DNA of 64,000 nt from Salipiger mangrovisoli (GCF_015223355.1 NZ_JADFFK010000014.1:1-64000), one strand, 5' to 3'. Positions 36,770-46,737 are shown, counted from the stretch's first letter. Numbers and translations are program-made. Notes: generated from the letters alone by a model not told the origin.

Positions 36770-38487
36770 TCGGTTCTCCTTTGTGTTGATCTTTGGTCCA
36801 GCACCTGCGGGGAGACCCCGTGGTAGCGATGAAGCTCTTCCCCGAGCGCCGCGATCTCTGCGGCGCGTTGCTGTGCCGACCAGTCGAGCGCCCGGCCCAT
36901 CGCGTCGGCGATGCCGTTGATCAGCTCGGTGCTGATCTGTCCGGTGATCGCCAGATCGCTCCGCCGAAGCACGACGTCCGACAGGTGCAGGGCACGTTCG
37001 TGCGCGGTCATCCAGGCAATCTCGGCGGCCGTCAGGGTACACCCGCTTGTCAGCGGCCGGTCGTCGGCACGGCCGGCGCAGAACGCCAGGACATCCTGTG
37101 CGCGGGTTCCGTAGGTCTCGGCCATGCGCGCGGCGCGCTCTTCCGAAACACCGAAGTCTCGTCTCAGCTCCAGCCGGAGCGCGGCGCTGCCTGGAAAATT
37201 CCGCCCGCCACCGATCGGCAGCTTCGCGGTGTGCGCCACGCGCGCGCGCACAAGCTCGGCCAGCACGGCGTCGGTGGTTTGCTCGGCAAAGGCCCGGAAG
37301 GTCGTCCACTTGCCGCCGACCATGCAGATTTGCGGCACCGCGCCGTCGATCCGGTGAGTGAAATGCCCGCGCGAGATGCGCCCGGTGAAGGCTTGGTTGC
37401 TTTGGGGCAGGGGACGAATGCCGCTGTAGCTGAAGACGATGTCCTGCTCCGCGAGCGGGAGATCGGGAAAGACCCGCCCCACGGCCTCCAGGATATACCG
37501 GCGCTCGAGCTCGGTGCAGGCGGTTCGGGTCGGCGTCTCGACGCGGATGTCGGTGGAGCCGGCAAGCACCTTGCCCAGGTAGGGAAACATGATGCAGACC
37601 CGTCCGTCAGAGTTCTCGAAGAAGATCATGTGGCCGCCGAGCGCCGCATGCAGCGCGGGATTGTCGACGATGAGATGCGATCCCTTCGTCCCCGACACCA
37701 TCGGCGTGCCGTTCTGCGCAGCGTCGCCGAGATCGCGCCGCACCTCGTCGAGCCATGCCCCGGCGGCATTGACCACCAACCGCGCGGCGATGGGAAGGGT
37801 GTCCCCGTTTTCGCGATCGGTGAGCGTGAATTGGTCGCCGTCGCGGGTGATCACGGCATAGTTCAGGGCATGTGACTCCGGTGCCATCCGCGCGGTGTCG
37901 AGCACGAGCTCCAGGCCAAGTCGCTCGGGATAGGAAATCCAGGCGTCGTGATAGGAGGCCGAACACCGCACCTCGGGTGACAGGGCCGGCCATTTTTCAT
38001 GCGTGGTCCTGCCATTGCGGAACTGGTGCGGGGGCAGGGCGCGTCGCCTGCGGGTGACCAGATCATAGAGCGTCAGCCCGATCTTCACCGGAAGCGCGCC
38101 GCGCCGCGCGGGCTTTCCGGACTGACCAAGGAACCCCGCCGCCGCATTGAGCATTCCGGAAAAGACCGAGCTGATGGGGATCGTGGTGGGCAGCGGGCGC
38201 ACAAGATGGGGCGCGTTGCGCAGCAGGGCGTCGCGCTCGGCGAGCGACTCCTTCACCAGCCCGAATTCGCCGTTCTCGAGATAACGCAGGCCGCCGTGGA
38301 TCATCCGCGAAGGCGCAGCGCTGCACCCCGAGCAGAAGTCGTTCCGCTCCACCAGCAATACCCGCAGGCCCTGCAGCGCGAGTTCGCGATAGACACCAAG
38401 CCCATTGATCCCGCCGCCGACGACCAACACGTCGAAGCGGGCGTTCTCGCGGATCTTGTCGAAGCTGTCGTGTCGTTCCAAAGGCAA
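36742..38487 (-). CDS. GlpD-like FAD-dependent polyol-phosphate dehydrogenase
   Basis: A 581-residue flavoprotein of the GlpD family. 'FDVLVVGGGINGLGVYRELA' is the FAD motif, 'NDFCSGCSAAPSRMIHGGLR' is the GlpD signature, and 'FSYSGIRPLPQ' lies in the substrate domain. C-terminal domain is complete. EryB of erythritol operons belongs to the same family and oxidises erythritol 4-phosphate, so the enzyme may act on a tetritol- or pentitol-phosphate rather than glycerol 3-phosphate. A GCCGGAGA/TCTCCGGC hairpin lies just upstream. Confidence 0.9.
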   Translation of the reverse strand: MPLERHDSFDKIRENARFDVLVVGGGINGLGVYRELALQGLRVLLVERNDFCSGCSAAPSRMIHGGLRYLENGEFGLVKESLAERDALLRNAPHLVRPLPTTIPISSVFSGMLNAAAGFLGQSGKPARRGALPVKIGLTLYDLVTRRRRALPPHQFRNGRTTHEKWPALSPEVRCSASYHDAWISYPERLGLELVLDTARMAPESHALNYAVITRDGDQFTLTDRENGDTLPIAARLVVNAAGAWLDEVRRDLGDAAQNGTPMVSGTKGSHLIVDNPALHAALGGHMIFFENSDGRVCIMFPYLGKVLAGSTDIRVETPTRTACTELERRYILEAVGRVFPDLPLAEQDIVFSYSGIRPLPQSNQAFTGRISRGHFTHRIDGAVPQICMVGGKWTTFRAFAEQTTDAVLAELVRARVAHTAKLPIGGGRNFPGSAALRLELRRDFGVSEERAARMAETYGTRAQDVLAFCAGRADDRPLTSGCTLTAAEIAWMTAHERALHLSDVVLRRSDLAITGQISTELINGIADAMGRALDWSAQQRAAEIAALGEELHRYHGVSPQVLDQRSTQRRTECALAARPA

Positions 38488-38547
38488 TCCTCCTCCGTTC
38501 GCCGGAGAAGCTCTCCGGCGCTGGATGGTTCGGCGGGTTTCGGGCGG

Positions 38548-39543
38548 TCAGCCGTCGAGGTCGATGAGGTGGCGCGCCGCGGCGGTGGAAATCGCCGTAA
38601 GCTCCTCCGGCTGCAGGCGAATGCGGCCCGCGGCCGCATTCTCGCGGGCCTGTTCCGCGGTGCGCGCGCCGCAAAGCGAGAAGGTGATGCCGGGCTGTTG
38701 CACGGTCCAAGCGATCACAGCTTGCGCCAGGGTCGCGCCATGCACCTCGGCGATGGGCGCGATCTTCTCCATGAAATCCGCGATCTTGCGCCGGTTGCCC
38801 TGCGAGAACCGCGGATTGTCCCGGCGCTGGTCGTCTCCGGAAAAGACCCGGTCCGGCCCGACCTTGCCACTGAGCAGCCCGAGCGCGAGCGACGAGTAGC
38901 TCAGCACCGAGACCCCGTTCTCGCGGCAGAGCGGCAGCAGCGATTGCTCGAGATCGCGCTTGAGCATGCTGTACTCTTCCTGCACCGCGTCGAGCTGGCC
39001 CGCGGCGAGATAGGCCGTGACGTCCGCCGGGGTGGTGTTGCTGGCACCGATGGAGCGGATCTTGCCCTGCGCCTTCAGGGACTCGAGCGCTTCCATCGTC
39101 TCGTCGATCGGAGTGGTCGGATCCTGCCAATGGGTGATGTAATGGTCGATGCGGTCGGTCCTGAGCCGCTTCAGGCTCTGTTCCACTTCGTGAATGATCG
39201 CGTCCTTGCCAAGGTAGCGATGCACCGGCTGGCCGTCGTAGTCGAAGAAGTGATTGCCCTTCGTCGTGTGCCACACCAGCCCGCATTTGGTCGCCAGCAC
39301 CACCTTGTCGCGCCGGCCGACAAGGGCCTTGCCGACAATCTCCTCGGCCAGACCCTGGCCATAGGCGGGCGCCGTGTCGATCAGGGTCACACCCTCGTCG
39401 ACAGAGGCCTGGATGGCTGCGATCGAGGCGGCCTCTTCGGTGCCGCCCCACATCCAGCCGCCGATCGCCCATGTCCCGAGCCCGATCACCGAAGCCTCGA
39501 TCCCCGATCTTCCGATTTGGCGCGTCAGCATCTCATGCGGCAT
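38548..39543 (-). CDS. Aldo/keto reductase
   Basis: A 331-residue NADPH-dependent (beta/alpha)8 reductase. Catalytic Asp and Tyr are in 'LIDTAPAYGQGLAEEIVGKA', Lys in 'KVVLATKCGLVWH' and His in 'DRIDHYITHWQDP'; the cofactor loop is 'SLCGARTAEQARENAAAGRI'. It overlaps the SorC-type regulator gene by 11 bases. It may interconvert an aldose and the polyol substrate. Confidence 0.92.
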   Translation of the reverse strand: MPHEMLTRQIGRSGIEASVIGLGTWAIGGWMWGGTEEAASIAAIQASVDEGVTLIDTAPAYGQGLAEEIVGKALVGRRDKVVLATKCGLVWHTTKGNHFFDYDGQPVHRYLGKDAIIHEVEQSLKRLRTDRIDHYITHWQDPTTPIDETMEALESLKAQGKIRSIGASNTTPADVTAYLAAGQLDAVQEEYSMLKRDLEQSLLPLCRENGVSVLSYSSLALGLLSGKVGPDRVFSGDDQRRDNPRFSQGNRRKIADFMEKIAPIAEVHGATLAQAVIAWTVQQPGITFSLCGARTAEQARENAAAGRIRLQPEELTAISTAAARHLIDLDG

Positions 39544-40513
39544 GTTCAGACCCTTTCATCTGCGCGAGGACCGCGGCAGCAGTCTCCTCGTCAACTACAA
39601 GTGAATTCAGAAGCTTACCGTTCAGCACCGCCTGGATCGGGCGCGCCTTCTGCACGCCGGAAGCGACGCCGATCACGGTGCGGCAGGTCGCCGTGTCATG
39701 CGGATGCAGGGCCACGAGGCGCTGGTTGCGCTCGTAGTCCGCCACCTGCCCGTTGATGCCGATCAGATGCGCCATGAACTCGGCGGCGATCCCCATGCCC
39801 ACGAGCATCTTGCGATCAGCCTCGGGCACCGGATTGAGGTCGTAGTAGCTCGATCCGCGCGGCTCGACCGAGCCGATGCCGGTGAGCGCGACATTGGCGG
39901 TGCGCGCAAGGTCGAAGACCTGCTTGATCGGCGCCATGCCGGTCAGCATGTCCCGCTGCGCCCGGTTCTCGGCAAAGAGCGGCGCGTGGATCAGGATCGG
40001 CTTGCCGCCGAGCCGTTCGGCCATGCGCGTCACGAGATGGTTCACATCCGTGTAGAACTTGCCCTGCACCCCGCCGGTGAGCGGCACGACGGTGACGTTG
40101 AGCGGCTGCTCGGGCGACAGGTTCTCGACGACCGCGCTGACCGCCTTGCCGCCCGTGATCGCGATGACATCGCCGTCGCGCAGGGTCTCGAGCAGGAGGT
40201 TGGCTGCGGCGCGGCCAACCTGGTGAAGCGTGGTGTCGGCGTTGCCCGAGACCGTGGGGGTCACCCGTGCCGCGTCGAGCGCGGTCGACGCCACCAAATT
40301 CTGTTCGATGTCCGCAAGGCGCTGGAACGGGCTCTTGATGTCTATCTGCACCATGCCGAGCCTGCGGCCCTGCGCGATCAGCCGGTTCACCTTCGAAGTC
40401 GACAGGTTGAGCTTCGCGGCGATCTCGGACTGCTTCAGCCCCTCCACGAAGTGCAGCACGAGCACGGTGTGAATCTGGCGGATCAGTTCGAAGTCGGGAG
40501 AGGGTTCGGTCAT
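39533..40513 (-). CDS. SorC-family (EryD-like) sugar-binding transcriptional regulator
   Basis: A 326-residue regulator. Residues 10-60 are the HTH ('LHFVEGLKQSEIAAKLNLST', 'SKVNRLIAQGRRLGMV'), followed by the SorC sugar-binding domain with 'VIAITGGKAVSAVVENL', 'NVTVVPLTGGVQGKFYTDVN' and 'IGVASGVQKARPIQAVLNGK'. Members such as EryD are relieved by a phosphorylated sugar. It lies inside the operon (4-base overlap with the permease gene), so it likely senses the pathway intermediate and controls the whole unit via operators upstream of the binding-protein gene. Confidence 0.92.
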   Translation of the reverse strand: MTEPSPDFELIRQIHTVLVLHFVEGLKQSEIAAKLNLSTSKVNRLIAQGRRLGMVQIDIKSPFQRLADIEQNLVASTALDAARVTPTVSGNADTTLHQVGRAAANLLLETLRDGDVIAITGGKAVSAVVENLSPEQPLNVTVVPLTGGVQGKFYTDVNHLVTRMAERLGGKPILIHAPLFAENRAQRDMLTGMAPIKQVFDLARTANVALTGIGSVEPRGSSYYDLNPVPEADRKMLVGMGIAAEFMAHLIGINGQVADYERNQRLVALHPHDTATCRTVIGVASGVQKARPIQAVLNGKLLNSLVVDEETAAAVLAQMKGSEHAA

Positions 40514-41517
40514 GCCTTGCCCCCCGCGTCGCGCTTCTTGTTCAGGTAGTGGTCGATGGAAACAGCTGTGAGCAGGATCGACCCGCGGATGATGTCCTGC
40601 CAGTAGACCGAGACGTCGAGCAGCGCGAGAGAGCTCGACACCACCGAGAGCAGCGCCGCGCCGAGGATCGCGCCGAAGATCGTACCGGAGCCCCCGTTGA
40701 GGCTGGCCCCGCCGATCACCGCGGCGGCGATCACGTTGAGTTCCATGCCCAGGCCGAAAGTGGGTTGGGCCGAGCCGAAGCGGGCCATGTAGATGATCCC
40801 GGCGATGCCGCAAAGCGTCGAGCAGAGCGTCGTGGTGAGGAAGATCACCCGCTTGGTCCGGATCCCGGAATAGGCCGCGGCCTTCTCGTTGCTGCCGGTG
40901 TAGAACACCTTGCGGAACGCGGTGCTGCGCCGGAGCATGAAGTCGAAGCACAGGACCACCACCAGGAAGACGATGATCACCAGTGGCACCGGCCCGATCG
41001 AGCCCTGACCGATGAATTTGAACTCCGGCGGCAGCGAGAACAGTCCCAGCGGACGACCGCCGGTGAAGAGAAGGCAGGCCCCGCGCGCGATCACCATCAC
41101 CGCCAGCGAGACGATGAAATGGTGCAGCCCGATCCGGGTCACGAAGAAGCCCATGAAGGCCCCGATCCCGGTGCAGGCGGCGATGGCCACCAGCGAGGCC
41201 AGCCAGGGGTCGACTCCCGCAAGGAAGAGCGATCCGGCGATGACCATCGCAAGCGCGGTGACCGACCCGACCGAGAGGTCGATGCCGCCCGAGATCAGCA
41301 GGATCGTCATGCCGACCACCACGATGCCTTCGACCGCAAAGGCCATGACCATCGCGCGCATGTTCACCCAAGTCAGGAAGTAGGGCGATGCGAAGGACAT
41401 GGCGACGAAGAGCGCCAGGATGATCAGGATCAGCCCGGTTTCGCGCATCCTGAGAAACTTCTTCACCGGGTTGGCTCCCTGCTTGGCGGCTGCGGTCAGT
41501 TCGATTGAGTTTTCCAC
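40510..41517 (-). CDS. Ribose-type ABC sugar transporter, permease
   Basis: A 335-residue inner-membrane protein of the RbsC/BPD_transp_2 family with about ten hydrophobic segments. 'AVEGIVVVGMTILLISGGID' and 'LSVGSVTALAMVIAGSLF' and 'NVIAAAVIGGASLNGGSGTI' are the usual motifs, the last the loop that contacts the ATPase. It begins 12 bases after the ATPase stop. Confidence 0.93.
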   Translation of the reverse strand: MENSIELTAAAKQGANPVKKFLRMRETGLILIILALFVAMSFASPYFLTWVNMRAMVMAFAVEGIVVVGMTILLISGGIDLSVGSVTALAMVIAGSLFLAGVDPWLASLVAIAACTGIGAFMGFFVTRIGLHHFIVSLAVMVIARGACLLFTGGRPLGLFSLPPEFKFIGQGSIGPVPLVIIVFLVVVLCFDFMLRRSTAFRKVFYTGSNEKAAAYSGIRTKRVIFLTTTLCSTLCGIAGIIYMARFGSAQPTFGLGMELNVIAAAVIGGASLNGGSGTIFGAILGAALLSVVSSSLALLDVSVYWQDIIRGSILLTAVSIDHYLNKKRDAGGKA

Positions 41518-41529
41518 GATCGGTCTTCC

Positions 41530-43059
41530 TCAGGCATTCAGTGTCGGTTGCGGGGCGGTCTCGAGGCCCGAGGCCAGGCGCATGATGTTTTCTTCGGTCA
41601 TCGCGTCACCGGCTACTTCGCCAGCGATGCAACCCTCGCGCACCACCAGCACGCGGTCGCAGAGCCCGATCAGCTCGGGCAGCTCGGAGGAGATCACCAC
41701 GGTTCCGACGCCCTCGCAGGCAAGTTCCCGCAGGATCCGGTGAATCTCGGACTTGGCACCGACATCCACGCCGCGGGTCGGCTCATCGAGGAAGATCAGC
41801 CGGGGATTGACCGAGAGCATCTTCGCGATCGCCACCTTCTGCTGGTTGCCTCCCGACAGGGAAGAGACCGGGTCCGAGAGCCGCCCGAACTTGAGGTTGA
41901 GTTTCGCTCCCAGACTTCGGGCCAATTCCATTTCCCTTTCGGTCTCGATCAATCCCGACGGGGTGGAGACACGCCCAAGATCCAATGCCGAGACATTCTC
42001 CGCGATGGAGCGTTCCAGGAACAGGCCATCGCCCTTTCGGTCTTCGGACAGATAGACGAGGCCAGCCGCGATGCTGTCGCCGTAGTGGCGCAGTTTCAGC
42101 GGCTCGCCGTCTAGCAGAACGGTGCCCGAGACGTCGCCTTCAAGGCGGCAGATGCCCTTGACGATTTCGCTCCGCCCCGAGCCGATCAGACCCGCGATGC
42201 CGAGGATTTCTCCGCTGCGCAGCGCGAAGGACACGTCCTTGAACCGTGTTTTCTCGGTCAAATCCCTGACCTCGAAGATCACCTCGTCAGTTCGCGTCTC
42301 TGCCGCCTGCTTGGGCGGATAAAGCGTGCCGATCTCCCTGCCGACCATCGCGTTGACGACGCCCGAGGGTGTGATCTCGGAAATCTCTGCGGTGGTGATG
42401 TACTGACCGTCCCGAAACACGGAGACGCGGTCGCAATTGTCGAAGATCTCGACCATCCGGTGCGAGATGTAGATGATCGAGATGCCCTGCGCAGACAGTC
42501 TGCGCATGATCCCGAAAAGGGTCTGCGCCTCGCGTTCTGTCAGCGCGGCGGTCGGCTCGTCGAGGATCAGGACCTTGCAGTCGAGCGTCAGCGCCTTGGC
42601 GATCTCGACCAGTTGCTGGTGCGAGATCGGCAGGTCCCGAACGATCGCGCCCGGATCGATATCGCACAGCTGCCCCAGCACGGCGCGGGCTTTCTGCTTG
42701 AGCGCGCCCACATCCATGAGAAGGCGGCGGCTCCGGTTGGTGACCGCCATGAACATGTTCTCGGCCACCGAAATATCGGGACAGAGCGCGATTTCCTGAT
42801 GCACCAGCCCAATCCCCAGCTGCTGCGCGGCGCTTGGTGATGAGATGCGGACCGGCTCACCCTCCCAGAGGATCTCGCCGCCGTCGGGCTGGAGGATTCC
42901 GTCGATGATGTTCATCAGCGTGGATTTCCCCGCGCCGTTCTCTCCGGCGAGTGCATGGACCTCGCCGCGGCGCAGCTCGAAATTGACGCCCCTCAGCGCG
43001 CGCACCGGGCCGAAGGACTTGCTGACATTGGAGATTTTAAGGATCACGTCGTCGTGCAT
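41530..43059 (-). CDS. Ribose-type ABC sugar transporter, fused dual ATPase
   Basis: A 509-residue RbsA-type protein with two ABC domains. The first has Walker A 'GENGAGKST' (residues 39-47) and '[15 protein letters not shown]'; the second has '[20 protein letters not shown]' (degenerate Walker A, as in the family), '[19 protein letters not shown]' and '[16 protein letters not shown]'. I used the ATG at 43059. It powers import through the single permease. Confidence 0.94.
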   Translation of the reverse strand: MHDDVILKISNVSKSFGPVRALRGVNFELRRGEVHALAGENGAGKSTLMNIIDGILQPDGGEILWEGEPVRISSPSAAQQLGIGLVHQEIALCPDISVAENMFMAVTNRSRRLLMDVGALKQKARAVLGQLCDIDPGAIVRDLPISHQQLVEIAKALTLDCKVLILDEPTAALTEREAQTLFGIMRRLSAQGISIIYISHRMVEIFDNCDRVSVFRDGQYITTAEISEITPSGVVNAMVGREIGTLYPPKQAAETRTDEVIFEVRDLTEKTRFKDVSFALRSGEILGIAGLIGSGRSEIVKGICRLEGDVSGTVLLDGEPLKLRHYGDSIAAGLVYLSEDRKGDGLFLERSIAENVSALDLGRVSTPSGLIETEREMELARSLGAKLNLKFGRLSDPVSSLSGGNQQKVAIAKMLSVNPRLIFLDEPTRGVDVGAKSEIHRILRELACEGVGTVVISSELPELIGLCDRVLVVREGCIAGEVAGDAMTEENIMRLASGLETAPQPTLNA

Positions 43060-43113
43060 CAGAGGGCCTCGGATAGGGGCGGTGAGGCGGGCCCGAACGG
43101 CCCGCCGCATGGG

Positions 43114-44133
43114 TCATGCCGGGTCGCGGCCCTGCATGTAGGTGTTCAGATCGAAGCTGTCGGCATTTTCCTTCGTGATCACGGCAAATCCGTTGTCGAT
43201 GAAGGGGATCTGCACCGGGTTGTAACCCGAGGTCCGGTAGTCGTTGAACGGATCGAAGACTTCGGAATGCGCCGCCATGAAGGTGGCCATGAACCCCATG
43301 AAGCCCTGCATGCCCTGGTTGGGGTTCAGCGCCATGTGGATATTGCCGGCCTTGATGTGCTCGAGCGTGGCCGGAGTGATATCCGCATGCATGACCAGCA
43401 CGTCCGACTTGGCCTCGAGGATCGCCGCAACGGCGCCCTCCGCGGACCCCGCCTCGGGGATCCAGATCGCGCCCAGCTCGGGATTGGCCTGCAGGATCGA
43501 CGCGGTCGCACGATAGGCGGCTGTGCTGTCCTGATTGGTGGCCTGACGACCGACAAGTTCCATGCCCGGATAGTGCTGCTGCATGTAGTCGATCAGGGCA
43601 GTCACGCGGAGGTCATGGTTGGACTGACCCGGATTCTCCAGAACCGCGTATTGGCCCGTCTCGCCGATCTGCTTGACGATCTCCTCGGCGGCGAATTTCG
43701 CCTCGGCCAGGTTGTCGGAGGTGATATAGGCGCTGCGGTTGGATTTCGGGGAATCCGCCGCAAAGGTCACCACCTGCGTGCCATCCGAGATGGCGCGGTT
43801 GATCGGCTCGATGAACGGATCCGATTGCATCGGATGCACCAGGATGCCCGAGGGCTGCTTCACCATGTCCTGCTCGAAAGAAGCGATCTGCTTGGTGATG
43901 TCGTAGTCGGGTGTGCCAGAGAATACCGTTTCGCAGCCGAAGGCGTCGGCCGCCTGCTTGAAGCCCTGGTAGACCGGCACCCAATAGGGGTGGCCGGACA
44001 CCATGACGTTCATGATATAGGTCTCGCCCGGAGCGCAGTGCAGACCCTCCTGAGCCGTCGCCGGGCTTGCGGTTGCAAGCGATAGCGCAGTGAGTGCCGG
44101 GGCCAGAGCCACGGCAATAGCGGATTGTCTCAT
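43114..44133 (-). CDS. Periplasmic sugar/polyol-binding protein (Peripla_BP_4)
   Basis: A 339-residue secreted protein with a Sec signal (cleavage after 'SPATAQ', about residue 27). Fold markers: 'YIMNVMVSGHPYWVPVYQGF', 'GILVHPMQSDPFIEPINRAI', 'VVTFAADSPKSNRSAYITSD', 'WIPEAGSAEGAVAAILEAKS'. It is the first gene of the nine-gene operon, with GGGAGGACAAC before the ATG. Ligand is unknown; the family binds ribose, erythritol, xylitol and similar. It lies next to three copies of a candidate operator. Confidence 0.92.
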   Translation of the reverse strand: MRQSAIAVALAPALTALSLATASPATAQEGLHCAPGETYIMNVMVSGHPYWVPVYQGFKQAADAFGCETVFSGTPDYDITKQIASFEQDMVKQPSGILVHPMQSDPFIEPINRAISDGTQVVTFAADSPKSNRSAYITSDNLAEAKFAAEEIVKQIGETGQYAVLENPGQSNHDLRVTALIDYMQQHYPGMELVGRQATNQDSTAAYRATASILQANPELGAIWIPEAGSAEGAVAAILEAKSDVLVMHADITPATLEHIKAGNIHMALNPNQGMQGFMGFMATFMAAHSEVFDPFNDYRTSGYNPVQIPFIDNGFAVITKENADSFDLNTYMQGRDPA

Positions 44134-44203
44134 GTTGTCCTCCCAAATGACCCTGGCAGACGCCAGGGGTTTCGGTGCGTGAGCACTTGCCTCCCCGCAA
44201 GTA

Positions 44204-44307
44204 ATTTCACGACCCGCAATTTCTTGCGCAAGGTGACGATAGTCAGGGCTCTCGGCGTCGGTCAACGCTCCGTGAAATTTTTCTTCTTTGCTGCAATTTA
44301 TTTCACG
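44204..44307. promoter_or_regulatory. Candidate SorC operators upstream of the polyol operon
   Basis: ATTTCACG occurs at 44204-44211 and 44300-44307, and its inverse CGTGAAAT at 44271-44278. The last two form a 21-base-spaced inverted repeat within an AT-rich stretch. The three copies are consistent with operators of the operon's SorC regulator; this is inference. Confidence 0.5.
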
Positions 44308-44830
44308 AAGAGTCAGAGTGGGGCGGTAGGTAGCCGGTACCTCCACCAATTTTCAGATCATGAAAGCGGAGCTCTGCCAGATACAGTCCCTTTGAAGCGA
44401 TCCGGACCGCTGGTGCACCGATCTCGGCCCAATTGTTGTTGGACCTCCCTGAATGAAGGGAATGCTCGTGCCTGGTCAGCTGTCGTTCGCCCAGCCCTGC
44501 GCGCCAATGGAAGGCACCAACCTGGCAGCGTCCGAGCCCAAAATTGAAGAAACACCGTCACTCGTGACAGGCGGGGCAAGCGGCGGCGTTGTCGAAGGCA
44601 GCGCCTATTCCCTCGCCGTTCTCGCGCTTGCCGTGTGAGCGCGAAGCAGTGTCGCGATCTTCTCGGTGAAGATGACCATTGCCGGGAAGATCCCGCCTCG
44701 CGCCCTAGGCTGGGTAAGAAACTCTTGCGCTCACTAAAGCCGTTTCTTTGCGGTAGTCGAGTGGGGTGAGCGCCTTGCGTCGGTAGGCTGCTCACCCTTG
44801 GCGACCTGAGGCCAGCTCACCGGCCTGTCC
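44308..44830. other. Gap of about 520 bases with no recognisable gene
   Basis: Between the polyol operon promoter and the TRAP operon end. No conserved domain in any frame; no repeat seen. Confidence 0.45.
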
Positions 44831-46201
44831 TCATTCCAGCAGGTTGTTCGGGAGCCACATGGCCAGCTCCGGGAAGGTCATCACCAAGCCTAGCGCGAAA
44901 ATCTGGAGCAGTACAAAGGGCACCACGCCACGATAGATGTCCCGCATGGCAAGCAGACCGCCCGATGCGCCCTTGAGGTAGAAGAGCGCGAAGCCGAAGG
45001 GGGGCGTGAGGAAGGAGGTCTGTAGATTGATGGTGACCATGATCGCCACCCAATAGATCATCTCTTCCTGCGGAAGGTGTCCACCAAGATCGAGCGTTTT
45101 CACGATCGGAGCGAAGATCGGCAGCATGATCAGCGTGATCTCGATCCAGTCGAAGAAGAAGCCCATCGCGAAGATCATCACCATCATCGAAATCAGCAGG
45201 CCCCAGTTCCCCATCGGCAGGGCGTGCGCCAGTTCGAGGATGAATTCCTCGCCGCCGACCTTCCGGAAGACGTAGGAAAACGACGTCGCGCCAACGAAGA
45301 TGAAGAAAAGCATCGCCAGCGACAGGACGGAGCTGCTCAATGCGCTGTTCAACACGGGCATCGTCAGGCGTCCGCGCAGCAGGCCAAGCAGCAGGGCGGC
45401 GGCAACCCCGATCCCGGAGGCCTCGGTCGGCGTGGCGATCCCCCCGAGAATGGTTCCGAGCACCGACAGGATCAGGACCAGCGGCGCCAGCACCGAGACC
45501 ATCGTCTCGCGGAAGAGGCCCGGGCTTTCCGCGGCCGGTGGCTCGGCGGGTTGCCTTGGCGCCAGAGAGGGTTGCAGCGTTGTCCGCACGACGATGTAGA
45601 GGATGTAGAGCGCCGAAAGCATCAGCCCCGGGACGAGCGCCGCGACGAAGAGCCTTGCGAGGGAAATCGACAGCAGGTTGCCCATGAAGACGAGCATGAT
45701 CGACGGCGGGATCAGGATGCCAAGCGTCCCTGCCGAGGCGATGGTGCCCGCCGCGAGGCCCTTGTCGTATCCGCGCTGGATCATGGTCGGCAGCGCCATG
45801 GAGGTCAGCATCACGATCGAGGCGCCGATGATGCCCGTGGCCGCCGCGAGGATCGTTCCCATCAGCGTCACCGCCAACGCAAGCCCACCGGGCACGCGGC
45901 GCAGCAGGCGCTGGAGCGTGATCAGCAGGTCCTCGGCGACCCGCGTCTTCTCGAGCAGGACCCCCATCAGGATGAACATTGGTGCCGCGATCAAGACGGC
46001 GTTTTCCATCGTGCCCGAGTAGACCCGGCTGGGGATCAGCGAGAGGTGGACGAGGCGCATCTCTCCGAGGGCAATGGCGAGGAGCCCGAAAATCAGGCTG
46101 ACGCCCATCAGGACGACGGCCACCGGCGCACCGGAAAACATGCCCAGCACGAGCACAACAAACATACCCAGAGGTAGGATTTCAGCGAGGAAGTCAGTCA
46201 T
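44831..46201 (-). CDS. dctM: TRAP transporter large permease DctM
   Basis: A 456-residue polytopic protein. TRAP-DctM markers: 'SGAPVAVVLMGVSLIFGLLA', 'TMENAVLIAAPMFILMGVLL', 'ASAGTLGILIPPSIMLVFMG' and 'LQTSFLTPPFGFALFYLKGA'. It uses a sodium gradient for organic-acid import. Start ATG 46201 overlaps the DctQ stop by 4 bases. The operon order dctP-dctQ-dctM is standard. Confidence 0.95.
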   Translation of the reverse strand: MTDFLAEILPLGMFVVLVLGMFSGAPVAVVLMGVSLIFGLLAIALGEMRLVHLSLIPSRVYSGTMENAVLIAAPMFILMGVLLEKTRVAEDLLITLQRLLRRVPGGLALAVTLMGTILAAATGIIGASIVMLTSMALPTMIQRGYDKGLAAGTIASAGTLGILIPPSIMLVFMGNLLSISLARLFVAALVPGLMLSALYILYIVVRTTLQPSLAPRQPAEPPAAESPGLFRETMVSVLAPLVLILSVLGTILGGIATPTEASGIGVAAALLLGLLRGRLTMPVLNSALSSSVLSLAMLFFIFVGATSFSYVFRKVGGEEFILELAHALPMGNWGLLISMMVMIFAMGFFFDWIEITLIMLPIFAPIVKTLDLGGHLPQEEMIYWVAIMVTINLQTSFLTPPFGFALFYLKGASGGLLAMRDIYRGVVPFVLLQIFALGLVMTFPELAMWLPNNLLE

Positions 46202-46737
46202 AGCGTTTCGAGCCAGGGTGTCTTGATCAGGTCGGGGCGACGCAGGGCGACGATGCAGCGCAGCGCGACGGTAACCGAGCCGAGAATTGTCAGCGCCGCG
46301 CCGATCGGAATCGCGGCCTTGATGATCCAGCGGTTGGGAAGTCCCATGCCGCCGGGGCTGCCTTCGCCGCGAATGTAAGCGCGATGCGCGAAATCGGTTC
46401 CGAACCAGATCAGGAAGAGCATGAAGGGGATGAGCAGGAAGACGATGCAGGCGAGTTCGATTTTCAACCGTGTTGCCGAGGTCATCTTCGACGCGAACAG
46501 GTCGATCTGGACGTGGGCATTGCAAATGTAGGCCCAGCCGAAGCAGAGGACGGCGATGGCGCCATGGATGTGCCACTCCAGTTCCTGGAGCTTGAACGAG
46601 CCGGTATCGAAGAAGCGCCGCCCGAAGACGTCATAAAGAATGACGACTATCAGCAGCAGCAGCAGCCAGCCGCATCCACGTGCCACGATCCGGCACGGGA
46701 CGGACAGCAGATCTGCCAGTCTCAAGAGAGTTAGCAT
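46198..46737 (-). CDS. dctQ: TRAP transporter small permease DctQ
   Basis: A 179-residue four-helix protein: 'CGWLLLLLIVVILYDVFGRR', then 'LQELEWHIHGAIAVLCFGWA', 'IELACIVFLLIPFMLFLIWF', and a helix near 'IPIGAALTILGSVTVAL'. The 'Q-E-L-E-W-H' helix is the DctQ hallmark. It is 88 bases after DctP and overlaps dctM. Confidence 0.93.
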   Translation of the reverse strand: MLTLLRLADLLSVPCRIVARGCGWLLLLLIVVILYDVFGRRFFDTGSFKLQELEWHIHGAIAVLCFGWAYICNAHVQIDLFASKMTSATRLKIELACIVFLLIPFMLFLIWFGTDFAHRAYIRGEGSPGGMGLPNRWIIKAAIPIGAALTILGSVTVALRCIVALRRPDLIKTPWLETL

